DNA of 64,000 bases from Sulfurimonas sp. C5 (GTDB lineage: Bacteria > Campylobacterota > Campylobacteria > Campylobacterales > Sulfurimonadaceae), in contig NZ_JARXNQ010000001.1 in NCBI RefSeq assembly GCF_029872055.1, forward strand, positions 682,001 to 746,000. The letters are read 5' to 3'. Positions 1-8,741 of the stretch are shown here, in pieces. Below the pieces are notes generated by a model. That model did no database searches, was not told where the DNA came from, and was given only the letters and a program-made list of their open reading frames with translations. Both the position numbers and the translations under genes were made by a program. Position 1 is the first letter of the stretch. Each line of letters starts with the position of its first letter.

Positions 1-242
1 GTAATTGGTGCTTTAAAATGAGTGATCATTTTATCTACTTTTTTAGCCCAAAAATCTTTTGATTGCGGCCCTTGGTTAATAATATAACCGAATGAATGAC
101 ACATCAAACAATTTGCTTGAATAGCATCAAAACCTTCACCCATTTTGATTTCATATGCGATATATGGAACTTCTACATCACTTTTTACTTGTGCGAAAAG
201 TGAACTTACCGATAAAATTGCTAATAATAATATTTTTTTCAT
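1..242 (-). CDS. sorB: sulfite dehydrogenase cytochrome c subunit, partial (SorB-like)
   Basis: Partial gene, cut by the left edge of the window; the first 80 codons are present. The start ATG is at 242-240. The protein begins with a Sec-type signal peptide (MKK, a leucine-rich core, then SLFAQ around residue 18), so the product is periplasmic. A single haem-attachment motif CLMCH lies at residues 45-49, which shows a c-type cytochrome. It follows the molybdopterin subunit on the same strand after 12 bases, so the two are co-transcribed. In the SorAB family the small monohaem cytochrome takes electrons from the Mo subunit during sulfite oxidation to sulfate. The pairing is firm. The SorB name rests on context and size, which cannot be checked because the 3' part is missing. 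Confidence 0.8.
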   Translation of the reverse strand, partial: MKKILLLAILSVSSLFAQVKSDVEVPYIAYEIKMGEGFDAIQANCLMCHSFGYIINQGPQSKDFWAKKVDKMITHFKAPI

Positions 243-254
243 AATTGACCTTTA

Positions 255-1454
255 TTAAACTACTTCAACTGTTACAACGTCGATACCGTTATATTTGTAA
301 CCACCGTGGTTCCATAGAATATCTTTTGCAAGTGGTTGTTCTTTACCTAAACGGTTAATAGCTTTTGCCATAAATTTTAATTGACCATATTTTGTCGGTT
401 TAAATGAATATCTAAATTCCGTATATGAATAACGTCCGTTATCCTGTTTAAGTAGAGCTTTCTCCCAAGTTTTACCTTCATCTGTCGAGATCATTACGTC
501 TCTAATACCAGTACCATCATCAAAAGCAACACCACGAACTACTACGTGAGAGTTATGGTAAACCTTCATTCCGTTTTCAGGGTAACCAATAACAGATTTT
601 ACGTTCATATGTGTAATAGGTTTTGTTGGTTTAAAATGTTTATCCGGTGTTTCACTTTCAGTTGCATTGTCCGGTATACGGTAAGCAACATCCATAAAGA
701 ATAAATGCTTATATTTATCTGTTACAGTAATGTTACTTAACATTTTAACCCAGCTGTCTGAGTAGTAACCTGGCATTACTAAACGAATTGGATAACCGTT
801 TAAATATGGAAGGTCTTCACCATTCATCTCATAAGCAAGGATAACATGATCGTCAAGTTCATGTGTTTCAATCTCTCTAACAAAGTTTGGAGTCTCGTAG
901 TAAGCAGCGTTGTCTTTTCCGTTAAATCCAATCCAATGTGCTTCTTTTTTAAGACCTGCACGGTTAAGAACGTCACGAAGTCTTACACCCTTCCATTTAG
1001 CACATCCCATAGCACCGCTACCCCATTGGATACCACCTGCAATTGGATGGAATGCTGAACGAGAATTTCCCCCACATTGTAAAACAGCTGTTACTTCAAC
1101 TTGTTCAAATTCTGTTTTTAATTCTTTTAATGAAATTTCTAATTCTTTTTCAACTAAACCGTTAACTTTGATCGTATATTTATCAGGATCATTGTGTGTT
1201 GGAATTTCAGGTAAATGCCATCTTACGAAGAACTCATCATTCGGAGTGATTCCTTGCGTAAATACACTTCTAGGTGATTCTAAAAGTGGTGGTCTGTCTG
1301 AATATGTAATTAATGGTTTTTTTTCTGGAAAAGCCATATTTGAAACTTTTCTATTGTCTATCGGTTGTGTAGTTTCCCCCGCAGATAAAGCAGTACTGCC
1401 AAGAACAGCTGCTGAAGCTACAAGAGAACTCTTTAGGAACTCTCTTCTTTGCAT
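255..1454 (-). CDS. sorA: sulfite dehydrogenase molybdopterin subunit (SorA/SoxC family)
   Basis: 399 aa, sulfite oxidase family. The N-terminus carries a twin-arginine signal (RREFLK at residues 3-8, hydrophobic stretch, SALSAG), so the folded cofactor-loaded enzyme goes to the periplasm. The oxidoreductase molybdopterin domain follows, with the Mo-coordinating cysteine in VLQCGGNSR (Cys127). The C-terminal third matches the Mo-cofactor dimerisation domain (VVRGVAFDDGTGIRDV region). The expected reaction is sulfite to sulfate, with electrons passed to the cytochrome encoded 12 bases downstream. SoxC has the same fold and is the alternative, but SoxC is normally next to soxD and other sox genes, none of which are seen. 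The ribosome site AAGGA lies just upstream of the chosen ATG. The gene points to a sulfur-oxidising metabolism. Confidence 0.85.
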   Translation of the reverse strand: MQRREFLKSSLVASAAVLGSTALSAGETTQPIDNRKVSNMAFPEKKPLITYSDRPPLLESPRSVFTQGITPNDEFFVRWHLPEIPTHNDPDKYTIKVNGLVEKELEISLKELKTEFEQVEVTAVLQCGGNSRSAFHPIAGGIQWGSGAMGCAKWKGVRLRDVLNRAGLKKEAHWIGFNGKDNAAYYETPNFVREIETHELDDHVILAYEMNGEDLPYLNGYPIRLVMPGYYSDSWVKMLSNITVTDKYKHLFFMDVAYRIPDNATESETPDKHFKPTKPITHMNVKSVIGYPENGMKVYHNSHVVVRGVAFDDGTGIRDVMISTDEGKTWEKALLKQDNGRYSYTEFRYSFKPTKYGQLKFMAKAINRLGKEQPLAKDILWNHGGYKYNGIDVVTVEVV

Positions 1455-1493
1455 AAATTTTCCTTAATATAATAATAATAATTTGTCCGACTT

Positions 1494-1502
1494 ATTATAA
1501 CA
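1494..1502 (-). promoter_or_regulatory. extended -10 promoter element for sorAB
   Basis: On the minus strand the 72-base gap in front of sorA contains TGTTATAAT, an extended -10 (TG-n-TATAAT), about 40 bases before the start codon. No good -35 hexamer lies at 17 bases, which is usual for AT-rich Campylobacterota promoters. Inferred from sequence only. Confidence 0.5.
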
Positions 1503-1526
1503 CCTTTGTAGTAAACAAACTTAAAT

Positions 1527-2018
1527 TTAAATGTAATTTTGTGATAGTTTTTTGATCTTGTGGTAAATTTTTTCAAAATCTGTAGAATAAACTCGGTTGT
1601 TTCCTATAGCAGTAATAAAGTTTGTATCTCTTTCCCATCTAGGAACCAAATGTAAGTGAATGTGCTCAGCAATCCCTGCCCCACCAGCTTTTCCTAAGTT
1701 CATTCCAATGTTTACACCGTGTGCTCCAAGCCCTTCTTTTAAAAGACGAACCCCTTTTTGTGCCAAAGCAGAAATATGTAACCATACTTCACTTTCCAAA
1801 TCTTCTAATTTATCTGTATGTGTATGGGGAATAATCATAAAATGTCCAGGTGTGTATGGATATCTGTTCATTACCATAAAACAGTGCTCATCTCGGTAAA
1901 TCACATGAAGTTTTTCATCATCGCTTTTATGGGAACTGATATGACAAAAAACACAACCCTCTATTTTTTCATTCGTAATATATTCATCTCGCCAAGGTGC
2001 ATATAAAATATCTTTCAC
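1527..2018 (-). CDS. HIT family nucleotide hydrolase/phosphorylase
   Basis: 163 aa. The histidine triad EHIHLHLVP (His119, His121, His123) is complete and preceded by a glycine-rich turn (GKAGGAGIAEH). An N-terminal CxxC (CVFC, residues 22-25) suggests a bound zinc, as in the bacterial Ap4A phosphorylase-like HIT branch, which also shares the APWR start. Such enzymes hydrolyse or phosphorolyse dinucleoside polyphosphates or nucleotide phosphoramidates in the cytoplasm; the substrate cannot be read here. The start is GTG with AAGGTC upstream. The gene is divergent from the phosphate permease (61 bases between), and its 3' end faces away from it, toward the sorA promoter. Confidence 0.85.
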   Translation of the reverse strand: MKDILYAPWRDEYITNEKIEGCVFCHISSHKSDDEKLHVIYRDEHCFMVMNRYPYTPGHFMIIPHTHTDKLEDLESEVWLHISALAQKGVRLLKEGLGAHGVNIGMNLGKAGGAGIAEHIHLHLVPRWERDTNFITAIGNNRVYSTDFEKIYHKIKKLSQNYI

Positions 2019-2079
2019 AACTTTGACCTTTTTTTGAACTATTGTAACTTAATTCAATTTAAATAGTGTAAAATCCTTT

Positions 2080-3123
2080 ATGGATTTAACGACTTTCTTA
2101 ATAGTTTTAACGGTAATGAGTGTCTTTTTATACGACTTTACCAATGGTTTTCATGATTCTGCAGACATGGTTGCAACTGCTATTGCCTCTCGTGCAATGG
2201 CACCGCACACGGCAATTGCAATTGTGAGTATTTTTACTTTTTTAGGACCCCTTCTAGTAGGTTTGTATGTAGCAGATACTATCGGTACGTTTGTGGAGCT
2301 CTCAAGTGCTACTCTGCGTGATGCCCAAGCTTTGGTTATTGCATCGCTTTTGGCTGCAATTACGTACAACCTCATTACTTGGAAGTTCGGTTTGCCTTCA
2401 TCCTCTTCAAACTCTTTAGCAGGAGGGTTAGTCGGTGCAGGATTGTTTGTGGTAGGTGAAAGTGGAATAAACTGGGGATTGGAAGCACTTAGCAATGGTC
2501 AGCTTGAAGGTCTTATGAAAGTAGTTGCAGGACTTTTTATCTCTCCTTTTTTTGGGTTTATTATAGGGTTTATTATCATGAAACTTATCTTTTTTCTTTT
2601 TTCAAGATTAACGGTAAAAGCAAAACCTTTTTTCATCCTATCTCAATACTTCAGCGTAGCCTGGCTTGGTTTTTCTCACGGAGCCAACGATGCACAAAAA
2701 GGGATGGCAATTATAGGGATGATTTTGCTTGCTTCTCACCAAACAAGTGAATTTACAGTTCCACTTTGGGTTGTATTGATGTGTACAACTGCCATTACTC
2801 TTGGAACGATGTTTGGAGGATGGAGTATTATTAAAACTCTAGGATTTGAACTCTATCATCTAAAGCTTATCCATTCTGTTGCCAACCAATTGGGCTCGGC
2901 ACTGGTCAATACAATTGCAACCTCTATAGGAGCACCGACATCCACAACACAAGTAGTCGTTGCTACACTAGTCGGAAACGGAGTAGCAGAAAAACCTTCA
3001 CATGTAGGCTGGTCAAGAGTCTTCCATATTATCTTGGGATGGTTTGTAAACCTTCCTGTTTCTATGCTCTTTGGAGTCATTTATACCTATCTTATTATTA
3101 ATCTTTTAGGAGTATTCTCATGA
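2080..3123 (+). CDS. pit: inorganic phosphate permease, PiT family
   Basis: 347 aa, almost entirely hydrophobic with about ten membrane segments. The two family signatures are present in inverted-repeat order: FTNGFHDSADMVATAI near residue 22 and GFSHGANDAQKGMAII in the second half (the D-x-AN / GAND repeats of PF01384). The family moves phosphate, or metal phosphate, with H+ or Na+ across the inner membrane at low affinity. The stop overlaps the ATG of the next gene (ATGA), so it is translationally coupled to a PhoU-like protein, the usual Pit arrangement. The length is short compared with E. coli PitA (about 500 aa) but normal for the shorter bacterial PiT branch. Confidence 0.9.
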   Translation: MDLTTFLIVLTVMSVFLYDFTNGFHDSADMVATAIASRAMAPHTAIAIVSIFTFLGPLLVGLYVADTIGTFVELSSATLRDAQALVIASLLAAITYNLITWKFGLPSSSSNSLAGGLVGAGLFVVGESGINWGLEALSNGQLEGLMKVVAGLFISPFFGFIIGFIIMKLIFFLFSRLTVKAKPFFILSQYFSVAWLGFSHGANDAQKGMAIIGMILLASHQTSEFTVPLWVVLMCTTAITLGTMFGGWSIIKTLGFELYHLKLIHSVANQLGSALVNTIATSIGAPTSTTQVVVATLVGNGVAEKPSHVGWSRVFHIILGWFVNLPVSMLFGVIYTYLIINLLGVFS

Positions 3124-3746
3124 ATTTATCCATCATAAAAAAATATATCATGCCAAAAGAGGTAGACTTTCTCTCCGCTCTTAACCAACATGCAATGGTC
3201 ATAACAAAGATTACCGATGATCTTCACAAATGTTTTATAGAAGCTAGTCAGGAGAGTTGTGAAGCGATATTACAGGATATCCATAAATCGCAAGAGATGC
3301 GTGAAAAAAACATGAATGAACTTTTAAGCAGTTTTATTACCCCTTTAGACAGAGAATCAATCTATAGAGTCATTACCCAACTTGACTGGATTGCCGTTAG
3401 TATTACCCACTTTGTTGTTGAAGCAAAAGCATATGATATCCATCTGCTTGATGCAAACTATGCAGTCTTAATTGAAAAACTGCAACTCCAGTCAAAACTA
3501 CTTACAGCCGGATTTAAAACTGTAAAGGCAGATGCAGAAAAAACAGCTGAAAATGCACAGAGAGTTCGTGATACCTACAATGAACTAGTAGCTCTTTACG
3601 CTCAAACAATGGCACAACTTGTTAAAGAAAATAATCTTAAAGAAGTATTGATTCACAAAGAGCTGCTCTCCCAGCTCAAAGAGATAGGGAAGAGAATGCA
3701 GATGTGTGCAAACTCTTTGGAAGATATCATTATGAAAATGAATTAG
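3120..3746 (+). CDS. DUF47/PhoU-like accessory protein of the phosphate permease
   Basis: 208 aa, predicted all-alpha and charged, with no membrane segment or signal peptide. The pattern (N-terminal LNQHAMVITKITDDLHKCF, long amphipathic helices, C-terminal KEIGKRMQMCANSLEDIIMKMN) is typical of the DUF47 (PF01865) PhoU-like family, which is almost always encoded beside PiT permeases and is thought to modulate them. It overlaps the permease by four bases. Its 3' end overlaps the convergent dctM gene by four bases, so there is no room for a separate terminator. Confidence 0.8.
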   Translation: MNLSIIKKYIMPKEVDFLSALNQHAMVITKITDDLHKCFIEASQESCEAILQDIHKSQEMREKNMNELLSSFITPLDRESIYRVITQLDWIAVSITHFVVEAKAYDIHLLDANYAVLIEKLQLQSKLLTAGFKTVKADAEKTAENAQRVRDTYNELVALYAQTMAQLVKENNLKEVLIHKELLSQLKEIGKRMQMCANSLEDIIMKMN

Positions 3747-5026
3747 ATAAAGGCAAAAACCAGATCTGGGAACAGCATAACAAGTGCTAATGCAACTAAC
3801 TGAAGTAGGATAAACGGAATGACCCCTTTATAGATCTGCATTGTAGTAAGCGTATCTTTTGCCGCACCCTTTAAAAAGAAAAGACTCAGTCCAAACGGCG
3901 GTGTCAAGAAAGATGCTTGCAGATTGAGTGCTATCAGTATCGCAAACCAGATAGGATCGATTCCAAAAGCATTCATTACAGGTACCAAAATAGGTACGAT
4001 AATAAAACTGATCTCAATAAAATCTATAAAAAATCCAAGTATAAAAATACTCAGCATTGCCACGGTAATAAACACCCAAACATCGCCGATATCTTCAGAG
4101 AAAAACTCTAAAATCAGATCCGTTCCGCCCAGTTCGTTAAATACTAATGAAAAAGCTGTAGCACCGATAAGGATCATAAAGATCATACCACTTAATTTCA
4201 TTGTCTCAAAAAGCGCGTACTTAATCATCTTAAAACTAAGTGTTTTATTGAAAGTTGCTAAAATAAAGCCCCCAACTACACCAAATGCAGCAGATTCTGT
4301 AGGAGAAGCGATACCTGCAAAGATACTTCCAAGAACTGATACCATCAAAAGTAAGGGAGGGATGATCGCAAAAATCAACTCTTTGAAAGAACTTTTCTCA
4401 TTACTAACAAGAGCAGGAGCATCCTCTTTGTTTATAAATGCTCTAATTAAGATATATGCAATATAAAGTCCAACTAGTACAAGCCCTGGTAAAACAGCTC
4501 CCATGAAAAGCTCGCCTACACTTACACTCATAACATCACCAAGTACGATCAGAATGATCGATGGTGGTATAATTTGCCCAAGTGTCCCACTTGCAGCGAT
4601 AGTCCCGCTTGCAAGAGATTTATTGTAGCCCGCTTTCAACATCAACGGCAATGCGATAACACTCATCATTACAACACTTGCCGAAACTATCCCAGTAGAA
4701 GCTGCCAAAATAGCACCGACAAGAACTACGCTTATCCCAAGTCCGCCGCGTACGCTTTTAAAAAGTGAATCCATGGATATAAGTAACTTCTCCGCCATTC
4801 CGGACTTTTCTAAAATAAGACCCATCATAATAAAAAGCGGTACTGCCATTAACGTCGAATTGCTCATAATTCCGTAAATTCTAAACGGCATAATATTAAA
4901 CACTTCAAAGCCGATATCCGGAGTAAAAAATGCAAACATTATAGCAACGGCACCAAAAGCAAATGCTACAGGAATTCCAAAAAGTAAAAGAGCAAGAGCG
5001 ACTAAAAACATTATAAGTGCTATCAT
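3743..5026 (-). CDS. dctM: TRAP transporter large permease subunit DctM
   Basis: 427 aa from the chosen ATG; about 12 membrane segments with the TRAP-M motifs (VPLFIMMGLILEKSGMAEKL; SGTIAASGTLGQIIPPS). A GTG four codons upstream (5038) is possible, but the ATG at 5026-5024 has GGAG six bases in front of it and overlaps the dctQ stop as ATGA, so I prefer it. DctM is the Na+-driven transport channel of tripartite ATP-independent periplasmic transporters. No substrate-binding dctP is present anywhere in the window, so the substrate (a carboxylate or similar anion in known systems) cannot be inferred. It is the last gene of the fapA-ruvA-ddl-murF run. Confidence 0.9.
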   Translation of the reverse strand: MIALIMFLVALALLLFGIPVAFAFGAVAIMFAFFTPDIGFEVFNIMPFRIYGIMSNSTLMAVPLFIMMGLILEKSGMAEKLLISMDSLFKSVRGGLGISVVLVGAILAASTGIVSASVVMMSVIALPLMLKAGYNKSLASGTIAASGTLGQIIPPSIILIVLGDVMSVSVGELFMGAVLPGLVLVGLYIAYILIRAFINKEDAPALVSNEKSSFKELIFAIIPPLLLMVSVLGSIFAGIASPTESAAFGVVGGFILATFNKTLSFKMIKYALFETMKLSGMIFMILIGATAFSLVFNELGGTDLILEFFSEDIGDVWVFITVAMLSIFILGFFIDFIEISFIIVPILVPVMNAFGIDPIWFAILIALNLQASFLTPPFGLSLFFLKGAAKDTLTTMQIYKGVIPFILLQLVALALVMLFPDLVFAFI

Positions 5027-5508
5027 AAACTTCTCCACTCTCTAAAGTCAGTTACCAACTCTTTTAACGTTTGTAATACTACCAGTGTAAACGATAAAGG
5101 AATTAAAGATTTAATGATCCATCTATAAGGGAGTCCACCAGGATCACTAGAAGCCTCATTTTGCGCAAAACTCATCTCAACAAATCCTAAAGAGATATAG
5201 ATAATTAAAAAAGCAAAAGGAAGGATGAAAAATAGATATGCGAAAATATTTACAAATAGTTGCTTTTTTCTAGAGAACTTATCGTAAAAGATATCTACCC
5301 TTACATGAGCATTGTGTTTGAGGGTATAAGCGATACTCAATAAAATCACAACATCAAAAAAATGCCATTGCAGTTCTTGCAGTGCCGTTGAACCTTCTGA
5401 AAACAGGTATCTTAAGGTCGCATCATATACTACAAGTACTACAAGTGTAGCCATAATAAAAGCCGTCACATAAGAGAGGTATTTTGTTATAGCATCAATA
5501 AAATTCAT
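5023..5508 (-). CDS. dctQ: TRAP transporter small permease subunit DctQ
   Basis: 161 aa with four hydrophobic segments, as expected for TRAP-Q. The motif LQELQWHFFDVVILLSIAYTLKHNAHVRVDI is close to the family signature (W-x5-F/L-x-A-x3-H-VRVD). It works with DctM in the inner membrane. The ATG at 5508 overlaps the murF stop by one base, and its own stop overlaps dctM by four, so all three are translated from one message. Confidence 0.9.
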   Translation of the reverse strand: MNFIDAITKYLSYVTAFIMATLVVLVVYDATLRYLFSEGSTALQELQWHFFDVVILLSIAYTLKHNAHVRVDIFYDKFSRKKQLFVNIFAYLFFILPFAFLIIYISLGFVEMSFAQNEASSDPGGLPYRWIIKSLIPLSFTLVVLQTLKELVTDFREWRSL

Positions 5509-6953
5509 TATATAAAGTTTGGTGCATCATTCGCAAAAAGAATGATATCTCCCGCTTTTGTTTGTTTTGCCAGTAAATCAGTCAGCTTAGACTTATCCGC
5601 GAGTATAAACTTATGTTTTACATTGAGATTTTTATCAAAAAGATCGGCATTTAATGAGCCAGTAACAATGACCGTATCAAACACATCGTTAATAGCTTCA
5701 ATCAGTTTGAGATTTAATTCATTACTGCTTTCAACAAGTCCTGGTGTAACAATCACTTTCTCTCCAGAGTGTAAAGAACAGATGCGAACACCTTCAAGCA
5801 TACCGTCTATGTTACCGTTATAACCGTCATCGATAATAATTTTACCGCCTGCTTCTATCTTTTGCAATCTGTGTTCAACTGGCTGTAAGTTTGCAACGGC
5901 TTGTGTGATCTCTTCATTACTCATTCCAAACTGTTTTGCGATCTTAATAGCAACTGCAATATTCATAGTTTGGAATCCGCCTAAAATATCAGTATGGAGT
6001 TTTAAAATTTCACCTTCTAAGTCAATCTCAAAATCTATACCGTTAATATCTGCTAGAACGTTGCTAATTTCATTACCGAAAAACTTCACTTTTTCATGCG
6101 GTTCATCCGTTACTGAAGTATGAATATATGCAGTTTGTAAACGAGGTGAGTGCATAATCTCCAATTTTGTTGCAATAATATTCTGCAATGATTTAAAATA
6201 CTCAATATGTGCTTCACCTACACGTCCAACTACAACAGTTTGCGGTTCTAAAAATTTTGTAATTGTATAGATATCACCACTTTGGCGTGCACCTGCTTCA
6301 GTTACGTATACTTGTGTATCTTGCGGTAAACTATTGTTAACATCAGCAACAAGTCCACCGATAGTATTTACGCTTCTTGGCGTTGCATATACCTTATATT
6401 TTGTCGCCAAAATTTGTGCTACAAAGTTTTTAATACTTGTTTTTCCGTAACTTCCCGTAATACACACAATTTGAAGGTCTTTCATACTATGAAGTTTGTA
6501 TTTTGCGTTTCTTTTATACACTTCAAATAGATATTTTTCAATCAGTGTACTTCCTATATATGCAACTGCTAAAGGCATAAATACGCCGTAAGTTGCACAT
6601 GCTTCTTTGAGTGTACATAATATATCTTGAAACAGTACCAGAGCAATCAAAAGGATTAAAAATCTTTTTACCCTCCACGTTAAAACCAACTTCTTATCGA
6701 GCTTTCTATGCCATAAATATATAGCAGGCAATACGGCAAATATAAAAAAGATTGTAAAAAACTTATCTGTCGTATAATATGCAATAAACGGGATTATAAA
6801 ATAGATCAAATGCCAATGTGCTTTATGATGCTTCAGAACTACACGTGAAAGTTTATAGTCATACCATTGCAGGTTTGTTATCAAATACCATCCAAGCACC
6901 AAAACAAAAAGGACATTAACAACAAAATTGATTAGAGTTTCATAGTTTTCCAT
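5508..6953 (-). CDS. murF: UDP-N-acetylmuramoyl-tripeptide--D-Ala-D-Ala ligase, membrane-anchored MurF
   Basis: 481 aa. Residues 1-140 contain several hydrophobic segments (about 8-25, 48-62, 66-82, 98-115, 122-138), which ordinary MurF proteins lack; a Mur ligase follows. The ATP loop GSYGKTS is at 167-173, then the middle-domain NTIGG and VTEAGARQSGDI patterns and the C-terminal HRLQKIE...IIDDGYNGN motif. The enzyme adds D-Ala-D-Ala to the UDP-MurNAc-tripeptide and uses the product of ddl, encoded two genes upstream. The membrane-embedded N-terminus seems typical of Campylobacterota MurF and may place the reaction at the inner membrane. It abuts the hydrolase gene and overlaps dctQ by one base. 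Confidence 0.9.
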   Translation of the reverse strand: MENYETLINFVVNVLFVLVLGWYLITNLQWYDYKLSRVVLKHHKAHWHLIYFIIPFIAYYTTDKFFTIFFIFAVLPAIYLWHRKLDKKLVLTWRVKRFLILLIALVLFQDILCTLKEACATYGVFMPLAVAYIGSTLIEKYLFEVYKRNAKYKLHSMKDLQIVCITGSYGKTSIKNFVAQILATKYKVYATPRSVNTIGGLVADVNNSLPQDTQVYVTEAGARQSGDIYTITKFLEPQTVVVGRVGEAHIEYFKSLQNIIATKLEIMHSPRLQTAYIHTSVTDEPHEKVKFFGNEISNVLADINGIDFEIDLEGEILKLHTDILGGFQTMNIAVAIKIAKQFGMSNEEITQAVANLQPVEHRLQKIEAGGKIIIDDGYNGNIDGMLEGVRICSLHSGEKVIVTPGLVESSNELNLKLIEAINDVFDTVIVTGSLNADLFDKNLNVKHKFILADKSKLTDLLAKQTKAGDIILFANDAPNFI

Positions 6954-7688
6954 CTAATGCCCTAATGTTTCCAAAAACGTTTTTTCAATTTTTTGCCCAA
7001 TATCAGCACTGTTTTTCATAAAGAAATAATGATCACCCTCATAAACGTTAAGATCTGAGTTTTTAATCAGCGATGCTATCTTTTTCCCTGAGCTTAATGG
7101 TGTAGCAGTATCTTCTTTACCCCAGCATACAAGTGCTTTGCCTTCATATTTAGAAAACTCGTCAGAATAATCTTCATCAACTACATTTTTAAATGTTTGA
7201 TACATATGTTCACTCAGTTTCTTTGCATCATCGGCAACAAAAAATTCACGTAGTTTTGAAAAGCCTAAATGCTTGAGTGCTTTAAAAAGTAAAATTTTTG
7301 CTCTTACTTTAAGTGATTTTGATACATAAATACCAGCACTTGAAAGAAGTACCAAGACTTTCGGATCTAAAAGCAATGCAACTTTTCCACCGAAAGAGTG
7401 TCCTACAATAATATCTTTAGAGGCATTCATATGGATCATTAAAAGCTCAACTATACGTGCAACATCTGCAGTAGTAAGAGGCATAGAACAAGTAGACTTT
7501 CCAAAACCAGGAAGATCTATATAAATATGTCTAAAACCACTCATCTCTTTTGAAAAACTTTGTTTCATCAACTCTTTGTTACTACCCCAGCCGTGTAAAA
7601 CTATTAAGTCAACTTTCGCTTCCGGATTTACAATCTCGTAGCTAATATCAAATGTATGTTGATTATGCTGAATAGATTTTACAGCCAT
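6954..7688 (-). CDS. alpha/beta hydrolase
   Basis: 244 aa, alpha/beta-hydrolase fold. LIVLHGWGSN gives the oxyanion region, IDLPGFGKS the second turn, and GHSFGG (nucleophile Ser98) the nucleophile elbow. The likely acid is in VCWGKEDTATP and the likely His is in YEGDHYFFM. No signal peptide is seen, so it is cytoplasmic. It lies between ddl and murF with one-base contacts on both sides. The same gene sits next to murF in Campylobacter, as I recall, which suggests an envelope-related role, but the substrate is unknown. Confidence 0.85.
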   Translation of the reverse strand: MAVKSIQHNQHTFDISYEIVNPEAKVDLIVLHGWGSNKELMKQSFSKEMSGFRHIYIDLPGFGKSTCSMPLTTADVARIVELLMIHMNASKDIIVGHSFGGKVALLLDPKVLVLLSSAGIYVSKSLKVRAKILLFKALKHLGFSKLREFFVADDAKKLSEHMYQTFKNVVDEDYSDEFSKYEGKALVCWGKEDTATPLSSGKKIASLIKNSDLNVYEGDHYFFMKNSADIGQKIEKTFLETLGH

Positions 7689-8725
7689 TATTTCCCTTTT
7701 GCTTTTGAAATAGAATGAATATATTCATAACTTGCACCTATACGTTTTTTCTCGTTTAAAGATGCAGCCAACTCTTCAATAGCATTTGCGAAGTCGGCAA
7801 AAAGATAGTTAGCCATACTTCCAGGGATAGGATTTATCTCATTTAATAGCACCTCATCGTTGTGTACAAAAAAGTCACATCTGATAAGAGCACCCTCAAA
7901 CAATCCGTCATACACTTTTTCAAAATTCTTTTGCAGTTTTGCCACAAGTTCTTCAGAAATTTCAGCTTTTAAAACTTGCTCTGAGCGTGAGAAGTCCATA
8001 TATTTTTTTTCAAAATCTAAAAATTCCTCTTTATGAGGCTCTTCAACAATTGAAAATTTAATCTCGTTACCTGCTTTGTATCCAGCTAAATTGTACTCTT
8101 TTACACCCTCTAAAAACGGTTCTACCAATACAGTGTCATCAAATTCAAACGCAGTGTCCAGTGCATAATCCATTTGAGACTCTTCTTTAACGATACTTAC
8201 ACCTATTGAACTTCCCAAACGTGCAGGTTTTACAATCACAGGGTATTCAAATGAGATATCTTTATGTTCTGATTTTTTCAGTACTTCATACTCTACACTT
8301 TTGACTCCGATAGCATCACAAAGATATTTTGTATAAACTTTATCAAAAGAAAATACCGATGCATCAGTTCTAGGTCCTATGTACTTCATCCCGTAAAAAT
8401 CTAAAAGAGACGCAATTGTACCGTCTTCACCGTCTGCACCGTGAATAAGGTTCAATACAGTTGCACTATGTTCACGTGTTGAAAATAAAGATTTTTGTAC
8501 AAATGCACCCTGAGTTAAACTCAGTTGCGGCATCTTTTTATGCTCACCCTTAGAAAAAGTAACCGCTTTCATTTTTGACGGGTCTATTAAATAAAATGTG
8601 TGATCGCTGTCGCAAAAAATAAAAGTCAAATCAAAAGCTGCAAGTTTTTCTTTGAGTGTAATTGCACTCACTATACTGATTTCATGCTCGAAACTAGCAC
8701 CGCCAAATAAAATAGTTAATTTCAA
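7688..8725 (-). CDS. ddl: D-alanine--D-alanine ligase
   Basis: 345 aa, ATP-grasp ligase. The N-terminus LFGGASFEHEISIVSA is the Ddl signature (GG-x-S-x-EHEVS). LIHGADGEDGTIASLLDFYGMKYIG follows, and the C-terminal metal site reads LLNEINPIPGSM. It makes the D-Ala-D-Ala dipeptide used by MurF from the same operon. It lies 16 bases after ruvA and overlaps the hydrolase start by one base. Confidence 0.95.
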   Translation of the reverse strand: MKLTILFGGASFEHEISIVSAITLKEKLAAFDLTFIFCDSDHTFYLIDPSKMKAVTFSKGEHKKMPQLSLTQGAFVQKSLFSTREHSATVLNLIHGADGEDGTIASLLDFYGMKYIGPRTDASVFSFDKVYTKYLCDAIGVKSVEYEVLKKSEHKDISFEYPVIVKPARLGSSIGVSIVKEESQMDYALDTAFEFDDTVLVEPFLEGVKEYNLAGYKAGNEIKFSIVEEPHKEEFLDFEKKYMDFSRSEQVLKAEISEELVAKLQKNFEKVYDGLFEGALIRCDFFVHNDEVLLNEINPIPGSMANYLFADFANAIEELAASLNEKKRIGASYEYIHSISKAKGK

Positions 8726-8741
8726 TCTATATATCCTTTTT

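Noticed and set aside
910-1467. 185-codon open frame on the plus strand across sorA
   Set aside because: It is antisense to a clearly conserved molybdopterin enzyme, has no family resemblance and no ribosome site.
3924-4466. 180-codon open frame antisense to dctM
   Set aside because: Low-complexity Ile/Ser/Lys composition mirrors the membrane segments of DctM on the other strand.
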